Counted from the first letter of the stretch, positions 23,974 to 32,877 are shown. The stretch is 34,379 nucleotides of DNA from Candidatus Sericytochromatia bacterium (GCA_035285325.1 JAYKJB010000012.1:1-34379); one strand, 5' to 3'. The notes: generated from the sequence alone by a model not told the origin. Program-made: numbers and translations.

Positions 23974-24366
23974 ATGAGCGCCATCGATCGCGAAACCACC
24001 GTCCCCCGCGTGGCTCAGTCCCTGAAGAGCGATGCGCAGCGTCGGCTGGTGATTGCCGCCGTTCGCGACGGGGCGCTGACCGAGACGGTCGCCTACGGCA
24101 TGATCGATCGGCAGGTGTATGGCGAGCTGCGCCCGGACGAGTTCGAGGCGGTGATCGCGCTGGGTCGGCTGAAAGGGGCCAAGTTCGTGGAAGCCCGCTT
24201 CATGGAGGGCGGCATCGCCGCGTTTCGCAAGCACGGGGACATCAAGGCCCTGGAAACCCAGCTGAAGGTCGAGGCCAGCCGCATCGAGCAGAGCGCGAAG
24301 GGCGACGCCGAGACCCAGGCGCGCATGGCCAAGGACGTCTTCATCCGGACCTTCGGCCGCTTCTGA
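23974..24366 (+). CDS. Small helical hypothetical protein
   Basis: A 130-residue soluble protein from ATG 23974, with AAGGAG seven nt upstream. It is mostly helical and charged (SLKSDAQRRLVIAAVRDG, DEFEAVIALGRLKGAKFVEA, ALETQLKVEASRIEQSAKGD). No signal, membrane segment or known motif is visible. The frame is open further upstream to 23902, but without a better start. It stands alone, converging on the ammonium transporter gene; an imperfect GC-rich hairpin lies between them at about 24400-24430. Function unknown. Confidence 0.7.
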   Translation: MSAIDRETTVPRVAQSLKSDAQRRLVIAAVRDGALTETVAYGMIDRQVYGELRPDEFEAVIALGRLKGAKFVEARFMEGGIAAFRKHGDIKALETQLKVEASRIEQSAKGDAETQARMAKDVFIRTFGRF

Positions 24367-24479
24367 GGGCGGCGCTCTCAGGCATCACCTGTTCCCTGGC
24401 TTCGCCCGGCCTCATCCGGGGCGAGCCGGTGGCTGTCCACGTCGCGCCGGTGCGACGACGAAACCCGCGCGCCCTGCCC

Positions 24480-25763
24480 CTAGAGAGCTCGCTCCTGCCC
24501 GGGCGTGGCCCACTCGGTGGGGGGCAGCTGGGCCGTGCCCAGTCGACCACCATGATGGTGCATGTCGAGTCCCTCGGCCTCGATGGTTTCGGCCACGCGC
24601 AGCCGCATCACGCGATCGAGCGCTTTCAGCAGCACGAAGGTGGCCAGCGCCGCATAGGCCGCCACCGCCAGCACCGCCACCAGCTGGATGCCCAGCAAGC
24701 CGACGTGTCCGGCCAGCAGGCCGTCGGCCCCGGCCGGGTTCAACGCCTTGCTGGCAAACACGCCGGTCAGCAGGGCCCCCACGATGCCGCCCACGCCGTG
24801 AACCGAGAAAGAGTCGAGCGAATCGTCGATCTTCAGGCGTCGCCGGTTCCACTCGACCGCGTACGCGCAGGCCACCGCCGAGACCGCTCCGATGGCGATC
24901 GCCGCCAGCGGCGACACGAAACCGGCCGCCGGCGTGATGGCGACCAGACCGGCCACCGCCCCGCTGGCGCCGCCCACGACGGTCACCTTGCGCTCGCGCC
25001 AGCCCTCCAAAAGCATCCAGCTGAGGGCCCCCGCGGCCGCAGCCGTGTTGGTGGTGGTCACGGCCAGCGCCGCAATGCCATTGGCCTCCAGGGCGCTGCC
25101 GCCGTTGAAGCCGAACCAGCCGAACCAGAGCAAGGCCGCCCCGAGCAGCACGAAGGGCACCTGATACCCCTGCGAGACGACGGGCGAGGGCCGACTCCGC
25201 GAGCCCACCACGGCAGCCGCCACCAGGGCTGAAAAGCCGGCCGCCACGTGCACGACCGTGCCCCCCGCGAAGTCGAGGGCGCCGAGCCCCTTCAGCCAGC
25301 CGCCCTGGCCCCAGACCCAGTGCGCGATCGGCGCGTAAACGAAGGTGGCCCAGAGCGCCGTGAAGACAGCATAGGCGCGGAAGTGCATGCGCTCGACCAC
25401 CGCGCCGCTGATCAGGGCGGGAGTGATGATGGCAAAGGTGCCCTGAAACACGACATAGGCCAGATGAGGGATGCTGGCGGCGTAGCTCGGTTCAGGGGCC
25501 AGGCCGACCCCTTGCAAGCCCAGCCACTTCAAGGAACCGATCCAGGGCGCCCAGGCACCCTGGCCCGGAGCAAAGGCCAGGCTGTAGCCGATCAAGACCC
25601 ATTGCACCCCCACCACCGCCAGCGTGACGAAGCTGAGCATCAGGGTGTTGAGCACATTTCGCCCGCGCACCATGCCGCCATAGAAAAAGCCGAGGCCGGG
25701 GGTCATCAGCAACACAAGGGCGGTCGCGATCAGGACAAAGGCGGTGTTTCCGGTGTCGAGCAT
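24480..25763 (-). CDS. amtB: Ammonium transporter, Amt/MEP/Rh family
   Basis: The 427-residue membrane protein moves ammonium or ammonia across the cytoplasmic membrane, usually as a trimer. About eleven hydrophobic segments are visible. Family marks are GFFYGGMVRGRNVLNT (25-40), DFAGGTVVHVAAG with Asp164 and His172, and DSFSVHGVGGIVGAL with His322; the two His form the central pore pair. No cleavable signal precedes the first helix. The C-terminal cytoplasmic tail is about 40 residues with VAETIEAEGLDMHHHGG, close to the regulatory tail of AmtB. ATG 25763 has AGGAG eight nt upstream. A possible -10 box TATGAT lies at 25835-25840 on the minus strand. No glnK/PII gene is adjacent in this window, unlike the common glnK-amtB pair. 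Confidence 0.95.
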   Translation of the reverse strand: MLDTGNTAFVLIATALVLLMTPGLGFFYGGMVRGRNVLNTLMLSFVTLAVVGVQWVLIGYSLAFAPGQGAWAPWIGSLKWLGLQGVGLAPEPSYAASIPHLAYVVFQGTFAIITPALISGAVVERMHFRAYAVFTALWATFVYAPIAHWVWGQGGWLKGLGALDFAGGTVVHVAAGFSALVAAAVVGSRSRPSPVVSQGYQVPFVLLGAALLWFGWFGFNGGSALEANGIAALAVTTTNTAAAAGALSWMLLEGWRERKVTVVGGASGAVAGLVAITPAAGFVSPLAAIAIGAVSAVACAYAVEWNRRRLKIDDSLDSFSVHGVGGIVGALLTGVFASKALNPAGADGLLAGHVGLLGIQLVAVLAVAAYAALATFVLLKALDRVMRLRVAETIEAEGLDMHHHGGRLGTAQLPPTEWATPGQERAL

Positions 25764-25988
25764 CGGAGAGACTCCTGCAACAGGCCCCGCCCGAACGGCG
25801 AGGCTGGGTGGCTCGCACGCCGTTGTGCCGCCAAATCATACCAGGACCCCCGCCGGCAGCCCAATGGGGTCGGTCACGCCTCATCGTAGCAGCCGAGCCG
25901 CCTTCTGAAAGCACCGCCGACCGGGCCTGCGGAGACGCGGCCCCGTTGAAGAGGTATAAGACCAGCAGCTCGCTTTCAGGAAACTCGC

Positions 25989-27365
25989 GTGTTCGTCTCC
26001 GCCCCCCGTTCCACCGCGCCAACCATTCCCTCGTTCCGCAGGTCCGGGCGAGCCAGGTCCAGCTGGACCTGGCGGTTGGGGGTGGTGCTGGTGCTCGTGG
26101 GTCAGGGGGGGTGGCTTCCAACCGCCGCGCAGGCCAGGCCGACCACGCAGGCCAAGGTGACCGCGCGGGCCAAGCCGCTCAGGCCAGGCGCGCACGCCAA
26201 CCAACCTCCCTCCAGCCAACCGAGCGCGCCGCCCTTGGGCAGCGACGAGGCCCAAGCCCAGCGCGTTCGCAGTGAGCGCCTGCAAGCCCAGGTGAGCGAG
26301 GTCCGAAGCCGCAGCGAGCAATACCAGGCGGCCGTGGCCCAGTATCAGGCCCGCGTCGCGGCGGCCGAGCAGAACTGGCGCCACCTCACGCGCGACCTGC
26401 CGACCGATCTGCGCCACGTGGCCGCGCAGCGTGAAGCCACTCTGGCCGGCTGGCAAGGCCTGACGGGGCTGCTGAGCGAGACCCAGCAGGATATCCTCTA
26501 CCAGCTCTGGACAACCGATGCCGCCCTGCTGCGGCGCCCCAACGGGGCCCGTGACACGGGGCTACCCGAACCGGGTCGCCACATCAAGGCGTTGCAGGCC
26601 GATGGGGTTCCCCCGGCAGCGGTTCAGGCCTCGTTTCAGGCCTTGACGCGCGCGCTGCGACACCTGCAGGACTTCGCAGCCTGGAAACGCCAACACGGCC
26701 CTGCCGTGCGCATGACGTGGGAGGTGCTGCGGCTGCGCAGCCAGGCCCTGGGAGAGGCCCAGCGCAGCCTGGGACGCTCCGGCAATTACCGGCACTTTCA
26801 GAACCTGTACGGCCGGCTTCCGCAGGAAAGCGATCTGCAGCGCTTCTCGTCGGAAAATCTGGTGTTCTTCGGCGCCTCTGCCCTGACCGAGCTGGACGAA
26901 CAGCTGGATGTCGCCGGCGACTATGTGGACGCTTACGCCGACTGGTGTCTGGCGGACCGGCTGGCCGGACGGGCCCTGCCGCCCCTGAACGCCGCGGGTG
27001 ATGGCATCAACGTGGCCCTGGAGAACCTCGGCAATGCCTGCCTGGAGCAGAGCGTCAGCCAGGACGACCCGACGTGGCGGGCTGCCGCCATCGCCGACGA
27101 ATGGGAAGAACTGAAGCTTCGGGTGATCCAGTACTGGGTGCTGAACATGCGCCACGCGATCCGGGAGGCGATCCGCCACCCGCAGCGGGCCCAGGAGACC
27201 TATCGAAGCCACCGCGCAACGCTCGGCCGCGTGCTATCCGCCGTCGAGAAGAGCAGCAGTGAGAAGCTGGCCCAGTGCCTGAGCGCGGGCGACGAACGCG
27301 ACGGCCTGCAAGGCCAGTGGCAGCGCCTGCGGACCAGCCTCAGTGGGGACGGCCCCCTCCCCTGA
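25989..27365 (+). CDS. Secreted coiled-coil protein of unknown function
   Basis: The 458-residue product begins at GTG 25989 (AGGAAA about seven nt upstream; TATAAG at 25955-25960 may be the -10 box). A basic leader and hydrophobic core at about 29-43 end in PTAAQA, a good Sec cleavage site near residue 49. After a Pro/Ala linker, residues about 85-135 form a coiled coil (RLQAQVSEVRSRSEQYQAAV). The rest is helical, with a Trp-containing segment WQGLTGLLSETQQDILYQLW and several helices to the end. No catalytic motif is recognised. It converges on the Kelch lipoprotein gene with a 24-bp gap. It may be a periplasmic structural or adaptor protein. Confidence 0.7.
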   Translation: MFVSAPRSTAPTIPSFRRSGRARSSWTWRLGVVLVLVGQGGWLPTAAQARPTTQAKVTARAKPLRPGAHANQPPSSQPSAPPLGSDEAQAQRVRSERLQAQVSEVRSRSEQYQAAVAQYQARVAAAEQNWRHLTRDLPTDLRHVAAQREATLAGWQGLTGLLSETQQDILYQLWTTDAALLRRPNGARDTGLPEPGRHIKALQADGVPPAAVQASFQALTRALRHLQDFAAWKRQHGPAVRMTWEVLRLRSQALGEAQRSLGRSGNYRHFQNLYGRLPQESDLQRFSSENLVFFGASALTELDEQLDVAGDYVDAYADWCLADRLAGRALPPLNAAGDGINVALENLGNACLEQSVSQDDPTWRAAAIADEWEELKLRVIQYWVLNMRHAIREAIRHPQRAQETYRSHRATLGRVLSAVEKSSSEKLAQCLSAGDERDGLQGQWQRLRTSLSGDGPLP

Positions 27366-27389
27366 AAAGCGTACGGCCCAGCGCCACCA

Positions 27390-28436
27390 TCAGGGCGTCA
27401 GCGGGCGCATCCAGGTGCGCCGGTTGGGCTGGCCCCCCACGGTTCCGGCACTGAGCACCAGAGTGGCCTCGGCCAGAGGTTGCCAGAGCACGCCCGCCAC
27501 CGGAGCCTCGATCGCCACGGGCAGATCCGACTCACGGGTCCAGGCGTTCAGGGCCGGGTTGTAACGTTCCACCGTGGCCACCGGGCCGTTGACGCCGCGC
27601 CCGCCCAGCACGTACATCTGATTGGCCCAGGCGAAGGCGGCGGCGTAGGCCCGCGGGGCTGCCAGGGGAGCCGCGGGGATCCATTCGCCCCGCTGAAGGT
27701 CGAAGATGTCCACCCGCTCGGTCAGCCCGTCCGGGGTGCGTCCCCCCGCCACCACGAGGCGCTCGCCCATCGCCACCGCGACGCAGCCGGTTCGGGCCGC
27801 GGGCATATCCGGCAAGCGACGCCATTCGGAGGTGGCCGGCGTGAAGCGCCAGGCCGTCCGGAGCGGGCGACCATTGAAACCACCCAGCACGAAGAGGTCC
27901 TGCTGCCAGCTGGCGGCCGCCGCCTCAGCACGCCCCTCGGGCATGGCGCTCAGCGCTTCCCACTCGCGTCGGCCCGGGGCCCAGCGTTCCACCGCCGCCA
28001 GAATCTTGGTGTCGCCGCGCCCACCGAACACGTACAGCGTGTGATCAGGTCCGAGCGCCAACGCCGGCGCGGAGCGCGCCACCCGCAATGCGGGACGCGC
28101 CTGCCAGCGAAGATCAGCCCCCAAGGCGTCGACGCGGGTCAGGCGTCCCCCCTGGGGACTGGCTCCCCCCACGACCAGGAAGGCCCCGTCGAAACCGCCT
28201 CCCACGCTACCCTGCCGAAGCGCTGGGAGGTCGGGAGCGGCCGTCCAGTTTTTGATGGCACGGGCGCTCAGCCTGAGCTCGGGACGCGCGTCGAACGGTC
28301 GCCCCGGCGATCGCCCGCAGGCCGCCAGGGCGGTCAGGCCCAACGCCAACAGTCCCAGCCGAGCAGGGCTGCTCAGCCGCTGCGGATGGCACGCGAGCGA
28401 CAGGTGGCGAGTCAAAAAGCGAAGGCAAACAAACAT
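27390..28436 (-). CDS. Kelch-repeat lipoprotein
   Basis: A 348-residue protein with a long N-region and a lipobox LAAC, giving Cys40. From about 60 to 335 it consists of Kelch repeats, each with a hydrophobic strand, Gly-Gly and a downstream Trp about 20 residues later: LYVFGGRGD, DLFVLGGFNGRP, RLVVAGGRTPDG and MYVLGGRGVNG. Five to six blades are present, enough for one beta-propeller. It should be anchored in a membrane and bind a partner; no enzymatic residues are evident. The start at ATG 28436 has a G-rich stretch immediately upstream instead of a classical ribosome binding site, so it may be a little downstream. The AT-rich region at 28474-28522 likely contains its promoter. Confidence 0.82.
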   Translation of the reverse strand: MFVCLRFLTRHLSLACHPQRLSSPARLGLLALGLTALAACGRSPGRPFDARPELRLSARAIKNWTAAPDLPALRQGSVGGGFDGAFLVVGGASPQGGRLTRVDALGADLRWQARPALRVARSAPALALGPDHTLYVFGGRGDTKILAAVERWAPGRREWEALSAMPEGRAEAAAASWQQDLFVLGGFNGRPLRTAWRFTPATSEWRRLPDMPAARTGCVAVAMGERLVVAGGRTPDGLTERVDIFDLQRGEWIPAAPLAAPRAYAAAFAWANQMYVLGGRGVNGPVATVERYNPALNAWTRESDLPVAIEAPVAGVLWQPLAEATLVLSAGTVGGQPNRRTWMRPLTP

Positions 28437-28473
28437 CCCCCATGATCGTGCGGGAGGCCCCCCCGCGCGGTCA

Positions 28474-28522
28474 ATCGAAAAAAGCTAATAAATGGTTTTA
28501 TTTTGGTTAATATAAGACTAAG
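28474..28522. promoter_or_regulatory. AT-rich divergent promoter zone between the Kelch gene and dprA
   Basis: A sharp AT-rich patch in a GC-rich gap. On the plus strand TTAATATAAG (28507-28516) offers a -10 box, and on the minus strand TATATT and TTTATTAG offer others. The two flanking genes are read outward, so the patch probably serves both. Confidence 0.45.
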
Positions 28523-28618
28523 CAAGCGCCGGGGGGGGGACGCCCGAAATCCGCAATTTCAGGAGCTGTTCGGCTGATGTGGTTTGCACCTCCGTGGGCT
28601 GCTCGCTACCCTGGAAGC

Positions 28619-29707
28619 ATGACGTTGAACGAGCGGATGTACTGGGGCGCCTGGGCCCGCCTGCCGGGCGTGGGCCCTCGGCGCATGGCCCGATTGCAAG
28701 CCACCTTTGGCAGCCTGGTGCAGGCCTGGCAAGCCTCTGGCGAGCAGCTCCGCTCGGCGGCGATCGTCCCCGGCAAGGAGCTGGAAGTCCTGATCCAGGC
28801 CCGCCGGACGCTGGACCCTGCCCGCGCCTGGGAGCAGGACCAGCAGGCCGGTCTGCGCGTTATTTGCCGCATCGACCCCGACTATCCCGAGGCGCTCACC
28901 CAGCTGGCGGATGCCCCCGCCGTGCTGTGGGTGCGCGGGGTCTGGCCCTTGCCTGAGCGGGCCGTGGCGATCGTCGGCACGCGCGATGCCAGCCCCTACG
29001 GCCTGCAGCAAGCCGGCCGACTGGCCCGCGAACTCGCTGCGGCCGGCGTGAACGTCGTCTCAGGCGCCGCCAGTGGCATCGACGGGGCTGCCCACAGGGG
29101 GGCGCTGGCGCATCCGCCCGCGGAAGGCACGGGCCTCACCACCGCGGTGCTGGGTTGCGGTTTGCTGCACGTCTATCCTGCCCACCACCGCGGGTTGTAC
29201 GCGGCGATCGCCCAGCGGGGCACCTTGATCAGCGAGTTACCGCCGGAACAGCGTGCCGTGCCGGGCGCCTTTCCCCGGCGCAACCGTCTGATCGCGGCCC
29301 TGGCGCGGGGAACCCTGGTGGTGGAGGCCCGCGCGCGCAGCGGCAGCCTGATCACGGCCGATTGTGCGCTCGAACTGGGACGCGAGGTCCTGGCCCTGCC
29401 CGGCCCCGTGGGCGCCCCGGGCAGCGAAGGCCCTCACGCGCTCCTGCGCGATGGAGCCGTGCTGGTCGAAAGCGCGCAGGACGTGCTGAATGCGTGCGGC
29501 TGGCCAGCCAGGCCTGCTCCGGTGAGGGCGGCGCGCCCCGAGGCAGAGCAACGTCTGCTGGCGGCACTGCGTGGACAACCCCTGAGCCTGAGTCAGCTTG
29601 AAAAGCAGCTCCCGCTGGGCCTCCCCGTGCTCAGCGCAGGCCTGCTGCAACTCGAACTGGCAGGCCTGGTGCGACGACTGCCCGGCGGCCTGTTCGCCCA
29701 CCTCTGA
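28619..29707 (+). CDS. dprA: DNA-processing protein DprA
   Basis: DprA loads RecA on incoming single-stranded DNA during natural transformation. The protein (362 residues from ATG 28619) has an N-terminal helix-hairpin-helix-like part (MYWGAWARLPGVGPRRMARL), the Rossmann-like DprA core with VAIVGTRDASPYG, VVSGAASGIDGAAHRGAL, HVYPAHHRGLY, LISELPPEQ and FPRRNRLIAALARGTLVVEA, then GREVLALPGPVGAPGSEG. A winged-helix C-terminal domain occupies about 300-362. An upstream in-frame ATG at 28577 has a better-placed AGGAG but adds a non-conserved 14-residue leader. I prefer 28619 because homologues begin near 'ERLYW', though the longer form remains possible. No comE or pil genes are next to it here. 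Confidence 0.93.
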   Translation: MTLNERMYWGAWARLPGVGPRRMARLQATFGSLVQAWQASGEQLRSAAIVPGKELEVLIQARRTLDPARAWEQDQQAGLRVICRIDPDYPEALTQLADAPAVLWVRGVWPLPERAVAIVGTRDASPYGLQQAGRLARELAAAGVNVVSGAASGIDGAAHRGALAHPPAEGTGLTTAVLGCGLLHVYPAHHRGLYAAIAQRGTLISELPPEQRAVPGAFPRRNRLIAALARGTLVVEARARSGSLITADCALELGREVLALPGPVGAPGSEGPHALLRDGAVLVESAQDVLNACGWPARPAPVRAARPEAEQRLLAALRGQPLSLSQLEKQLPLGLPVLSAGLLQLELAGLVRRLPGGLFAHL

Positions 29708-29755
29708 GGGCGACGGGCGCTGGTGGCCCGGCGGGCGGACCGTCGCTCCGCGCGT

Positions 29756-30301
29756 TCAGCTCGCCTGACTCAGCATCTGGCGCACCTGCACCTTGGTCTG
29801 CTTGTAAAACCCGCTGCGCTTGACCAGCGCGTCCGCGACGAAGAACATCACCAGGCCCAGGCCCGCGGCGGAAACCGTCAGCACCGGCCCGGGGCCCAAG
29901 ATCGCGCCCAGCACCAGGGTGCCGAGCGTCGAGGCGGTGGCGCCGGCCGCGCCCCCCACCACGTTGGACACCAGGTCGCCGGCCACGTTGGCACCCGCAT
30001 CCGGCACGCTGGTGCGGCCAAACAGTACCGTTCCGGCATTCCAGGCCAGTGAAAAGAGGCCCGTGAACCACAAGGCGCCCTTGACGTTGCCGATCACGGA
30101 GCTGCCAATCGCCCGGGTGGCCTGATAGGCCTTGCCCGGCAGGCTCGAGCGCGCCGCCACCTGGGTGTAGGCGTCCGCCCCCATGCCGACCGATTCCAGC
30201 CGCTCGGCCATGCGCTTGAGCGCCTCCTCGCGCGTCGCAGGCGACGCGGGGGGTTGCGACATCAGAACGCGGGCGTTGTCGGTGGCGGGCACGGCGGGCA
30301 T
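29756..30301 (-). CDS. Small Gly-rich membrane protein
   Basis: A 181-residue protein from ATG 30301, with AGAGAGG eight nt upstream. The N-terminal 60 residues are soluble and charged (REEALKRMAERLESVGMGAD). Three hydrophobic segments follow at about 75-94 (ALWFTGLFSLAWNAGTVLF), 113-136 (Gly/Ala-rich) and 139-160 (VLTVSAAGLGLVMFFVADAL). A basic helix KRSGFYKQTKVQVRQML closes it. The Gly/Ala-rich middle segment recalls pore- or matrix-type helices, but I recognise no family. It converges on dprA, with a possible GCGACGG/CCGTCGC stem (29710-29716 with 29740-29746) between them. Confidence 0.65.
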   Translation of the reverse strand: MPAVPATDNARVLMSQPPASPATREEALKRMAERLESVGMGADAYTQVAARSSLPGKAYQATRAIGSSVIGNVKGALWFTGLFSLAWNAGTVLFGRTSVPDAGANVAGDLVSNVVGGAAGATASTLGTLVLGAILGPGPVLTVSAAGLGLVMFFVADALVKRSGFYKQTKVQVRQMLSQAS

Positions 30302-30386
30302 CACGCAAACCTCTCTCGAGCGGGGTGCTGAGCATGTCATCGCCGGCGCCGGCGTCCAACCTTCTTATGAGGCGGTTAATTTACTG

Positions 30387-30938
30387 TTAATTGCCACCCC
30401 GACCGAGGGCCTGGCGGGCGGCCTCCAGGGCCTCCTCAGCGGCCCCCTGGGCATCCGGCGTGCTTCGCCCCCGTCGGATCGCCAGGGCCTCCTCGAAGGC
30501 TGCCACCGCCACTTCCCAGCGGCGACGCTCCGCGTGACATTTGCCCGCTGCCATCAGGACGTGATCCAGCAGGAAGCCCTGTTGACGGGCCATGGCCAGC
30601 GCCTCCTCGAAAAGAGGCTCGGCCGCCTCGTGGCGATGGGCGTACTGCAAGCCGATCGCCATCCGCAAGACGGCCTGCAGCAGGCCCCGCGGAGAGCCCT
30701 CCGCGCGGGCCAACTCCAGCGCGCGAGCCAGATGCGGCAGGGCGCGGTCATGCTGCCCCAGAGCCCGGAAAGCTTCTCCCAGAGCCCCATGGGCTTGGCG
30801 TTCGGCGGCGAGGTCCGCGCTGGCCAGCGCCTCGCGCAAGCAGGCCTGCTCGGCCTGAATGGTCTCGACCAGGGCCATCCCACGATCAGGATAATCACGC
30901 AGAAAGGGCTTGCAGCGACGCACGGGAGAATCGGTCAC
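30387..30938 (-). CDS. TPR-repeat protein
   Basis: The 183-residue product carries three tetratricopeptide-like helical pairs: AHGALGEAFRALGQHDRALP (about 49-68), AVLRMAIGLQYAHRHEAAEP (about 88-107) and MAAGKCHAERRRWEVAVAAF (about 128-147), each with the small and large residues at TPR positions. It lacks a signal peptide and is probably a cytoplasmic protein-protein scaffold. The GTG start at 30938 has no clear Shine-Dalgarno, and an ATG about 20 codons in is a possible alternative. An AT-rich stretch (30369-30388) lies just past its stop. The upstream gap 30939-31197 holds no recognisable gene. Confidence 0.65.
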   Translation of the reverse strand: MTDSPVRRCKPFLRDYPDRGMALVETIQAEQACLREALASADLAAERQAHGALGEAFRALGQHDRALPHLARALELARAEGSPRGLLQAVLRMAIGLQYAHRHEAAEPLFEEALAMARQQGFLLDHVLMAAGKCHAERRRWEVAVAAFEEALAIRRGRSTPDAQGAAEEALEAARQALGRGGN

Positions 30939-31197
30939 GGGCAGGTCTCACAGGCAGGGAGCGCGCAGGCGACACCCCACGGAGGCCCGGCCCACCCGCC
31001 TCAGCAAACCATGGACGCCGTTCCCCGCCAAGCGTGCCGCCGTCGCTGCCCGCCGCAAGGCTGAATCAAGCGTGCCTTGCCCGGGTATGCTCGCAGCGAG
31101 AGTCCATCCCCGCTTGCCAACGGCTCTGGCGAGCGGCGCGGGCAAGCGACCGATGCACCTGACCAGGAACCATGTCGGCAGCAAAGGAGAAGCATCC

Positions 31198-32784
31198 GTG
31201 ACCACCGATTGCATCATCGTGGGAGGCGGCCACAACGGCCTGATCGCCGCTGGCTACCTGGCGCGCGCCGGACGCAAGGTCACGGTTCTGGAGCGCCGGG
31301 AGGTGGTCGGAGGCTGCTGCGTCACCGAGGAGCGCTATCCCGGCTTCAAGATGTCCGTGACGTCCTACGTGGTCAGCTTGCTGCTGCCTCAGGTGGTGCG
31401 CGACCTGGAACTCAAGAAGTACGGTTACGACTTCATCGTGCGGGATCCGTCTTCCCTGGCGGCCTTCCCGGATGGACGCACCTTGCGTTTCTTTGCCGAC
31501 GGCGAAAAGACCCGGGCAGAGATCGCCCGCTTCTCCCAGAAAGACGCCGAGGCCTGGGGCCCCTACCACGCCCAGCTTGAGCGCCTGGCCCAGTTTGCCG
31601 AGCGGATCCTGACCGCCGTGCCACCGGATATCTCCGTCAAAAACCCGTTCTCGCTGGTCTCCTCGCTGCCCCTCGCGTTGCACGCCTGGCACCTGTCCGC
31701 CGCCGATCGCGCCAAGCAGATCGAGTTGCTCAGCTCCAGCGCGGCCGATTACCTGGATCGCTTTTTCGAATCGGAGCAACTCAAGGCCGTGCTGGCCACC
31801 GATGGCATCATCGGCGCCTTTGCTGGCCCGCGCACACCAGGCACGGCCTATGTCCTGCTGCATCACGTCATGGGTGGCGTCGACGGGCGGCGCGGCGTGT
31901 GGGGTTACGTCCGGGGCGGGATGGGGGGCCTCACCCAGGCCCTGGCGCGCTCGGCCGAAGCCCACGGGGCGACGATCCGGACCTCGTCGCCCGTCAAGCG
32001 CATTCTGGTGCAAAACGGCCGCGCCATCGGCGTCGAACTGGAAAGCGGGGAAACGATCAAGGCCCGTCAGGTGCTCTCCAACGCCGATCCCAACCGCACC
32101 TTCCTGCAAATGGTGGGGCGCGACCAGCTACCCGGCGAGTTCGCCGACGCGGTGGCGGCGATCCGCTACCGCAGCGCCTCGTTCAAGGTCAACCTGGCCC
32201 TTTCGGGGCTCCCGACCTTCACCCACCTGCCCGCCGGGGCGAATCCGCGCGAGTGGCTGACGGGCACGATTCACTTCAGCCAGAGCATCGACCAGATGGA
32301 ACGCGCCTTCGACCAGGCCAAGTATGGCCATCCTTCCGAGCGTCCGGTGGTGGAGGCCTGCATTCCCAGCTTGCTCGACGACAGCATCGCGCCGCCGGGT
32401 CAGCATTTCATGTCCATGTTCTGCCAGTACGCGCCCTACCAGCTGGCCGAAGGGAAGTGGGATCAGGCCCGCAAGGACGCCTTCGTGGAGTCGGTCATCC
32501 GCGTTGCGGAGGAATTTGCCCCGGACATTCGCTCGAAAATCCTGCACATCCACGCCCTCTCACCGGCCGACCTCGAAACGGAGTTCGGCCTGACGGGGGG
32601 CAGCCTGTTCCACGGCGATATGACCACTGACCAGCTCTTCAGCATGCGGCCGGTCGCCGGCTGGTCCGGTTACACGACCCCGATCGAGGGCCTGCTGCTA
32701 TGCGGCAGCGGGGCGCACCCCGGCGGCGGCGTGATGGGGGCGTGCGGCTACAATGCTGCGCGGGTGGCGCTGAAGCAAACTTGA
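31198..32784 (+). CDS. FAD-dependent oxidoreductase, PYROXD2/phytoene-desaturase-like
   Basis: GTG 31198 (AAGGAG eight nt upstream) starts a 528-residue flavoprotein. The N-terminal dinucleotide-binding motif is CIIVGGGHNGLIAAGYLARAG (5-25), with the acidic end of strand two in VTVLERREVVGG. A second conserved region, GGMGGLTQALARSAEAHGA (about 240-258), and the C-terminal GSGAHPGGGVMGACGYNAA, typical of the CrtI/PYROXD2 superfamily, close the FAD site. The overall length and motif order fit PYROXD2-like proteins better than carotenoid desaturases, and no other carotenoid genes are nearby. The reaction is likely a redox step on an unknown substrate. It stands alone; a small AT-rich hairpin overlaps its stop codon. 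Confidence 0.88.
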   Translation: MTTDCIIVGGGHNGLIAAGYLARAGRKVTVLERREVVGGCCVTEERYPGFKMSVTSYVVSLLLPQVVRDLELKKYGYDFIVRDPSSLAAFPDGRTLRFFADGEKTRAEIARFSQKDAEAWGPYHAQLERLAQFAERILTAVPPDISVKNPFSLVSSLPLALHAWHLSAADRAKQIELLSSSAADYLDRFFESEQLKAVLATDGIIGAFAGPRTPGTAYVLLHHVMGGVDGRRGVWGYVRGGMGGLTQALARSAEAHGATIRTSSPVKRILVQNGRAIGVELESGETIKARQVLSNADPNRTFLQMVGRDQLPGEFADAVAAIRYRSASFKVNLALSGLPTFTHLPAGANPREWLTGTIHFSQSIDQMERAFDQAKYGHPSERPVVEACIPSLLDDSIAPPGQHFMSMFCQYAPYQLAEGKWDQARKDAFVESVIRVAEEFAPDIRSKILHIHALSPADLETEFGLTGGSLFHGDMTTDQLFSMRPVAGWSGYTTPIEGLLLCGSGAHPGGGVMGACGYNAARVALKQT

Positions 32785-32794
32785 GAAAAGTTTG
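32776..32794 (+). terminator. Hairpin over the stop codon of the PYROXD2-like gene
   Basis: CAAACTT (32776-32782) pairs with AAGTTTG (32788-32794) around GAGAA, so the TGA stop lies partly in the stem. The stem is AT-rich and no T tract follows, so it is a weak terminator or an mRNA-end structure. Confidence 0.3.
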
Positions 32795-32821
32795 TGACAT
32801 GCCAGGGATCACGTTTTAGAT
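32792..32821 (+). promoter_or_regulatory. Candidate promoter for the right-edge lipoprotein gene
   Basis: TTGTGA (32792-32797) and TTAGAT (32816-32821) are spaced 18 bp apart, as sigma-70 boxes would be, and lie about 56 bp before the start at 32878. Both match the consensus only partly. Confidence 0.35.
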
Positions 32822-32877
32822 GCGCAATCCGTGGTATGTCCCTCAAGAGGGGCATCCCTCGCGTCCAGGAGGCGGCC

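Noticed and set aside
25764-25988. NtcA-type site (GTA-N8-TAC) upstream of amtB
   Set aside because: No match to the palindrome was found in the gap.
30939-31197. N-terminal extension of the flavoprotein up to 30910
   Set aside because: The frame is open, but the FAD-binding motif starts directly after GTG 31198, which has a good ribosome binding site; the extension is low-complexity.
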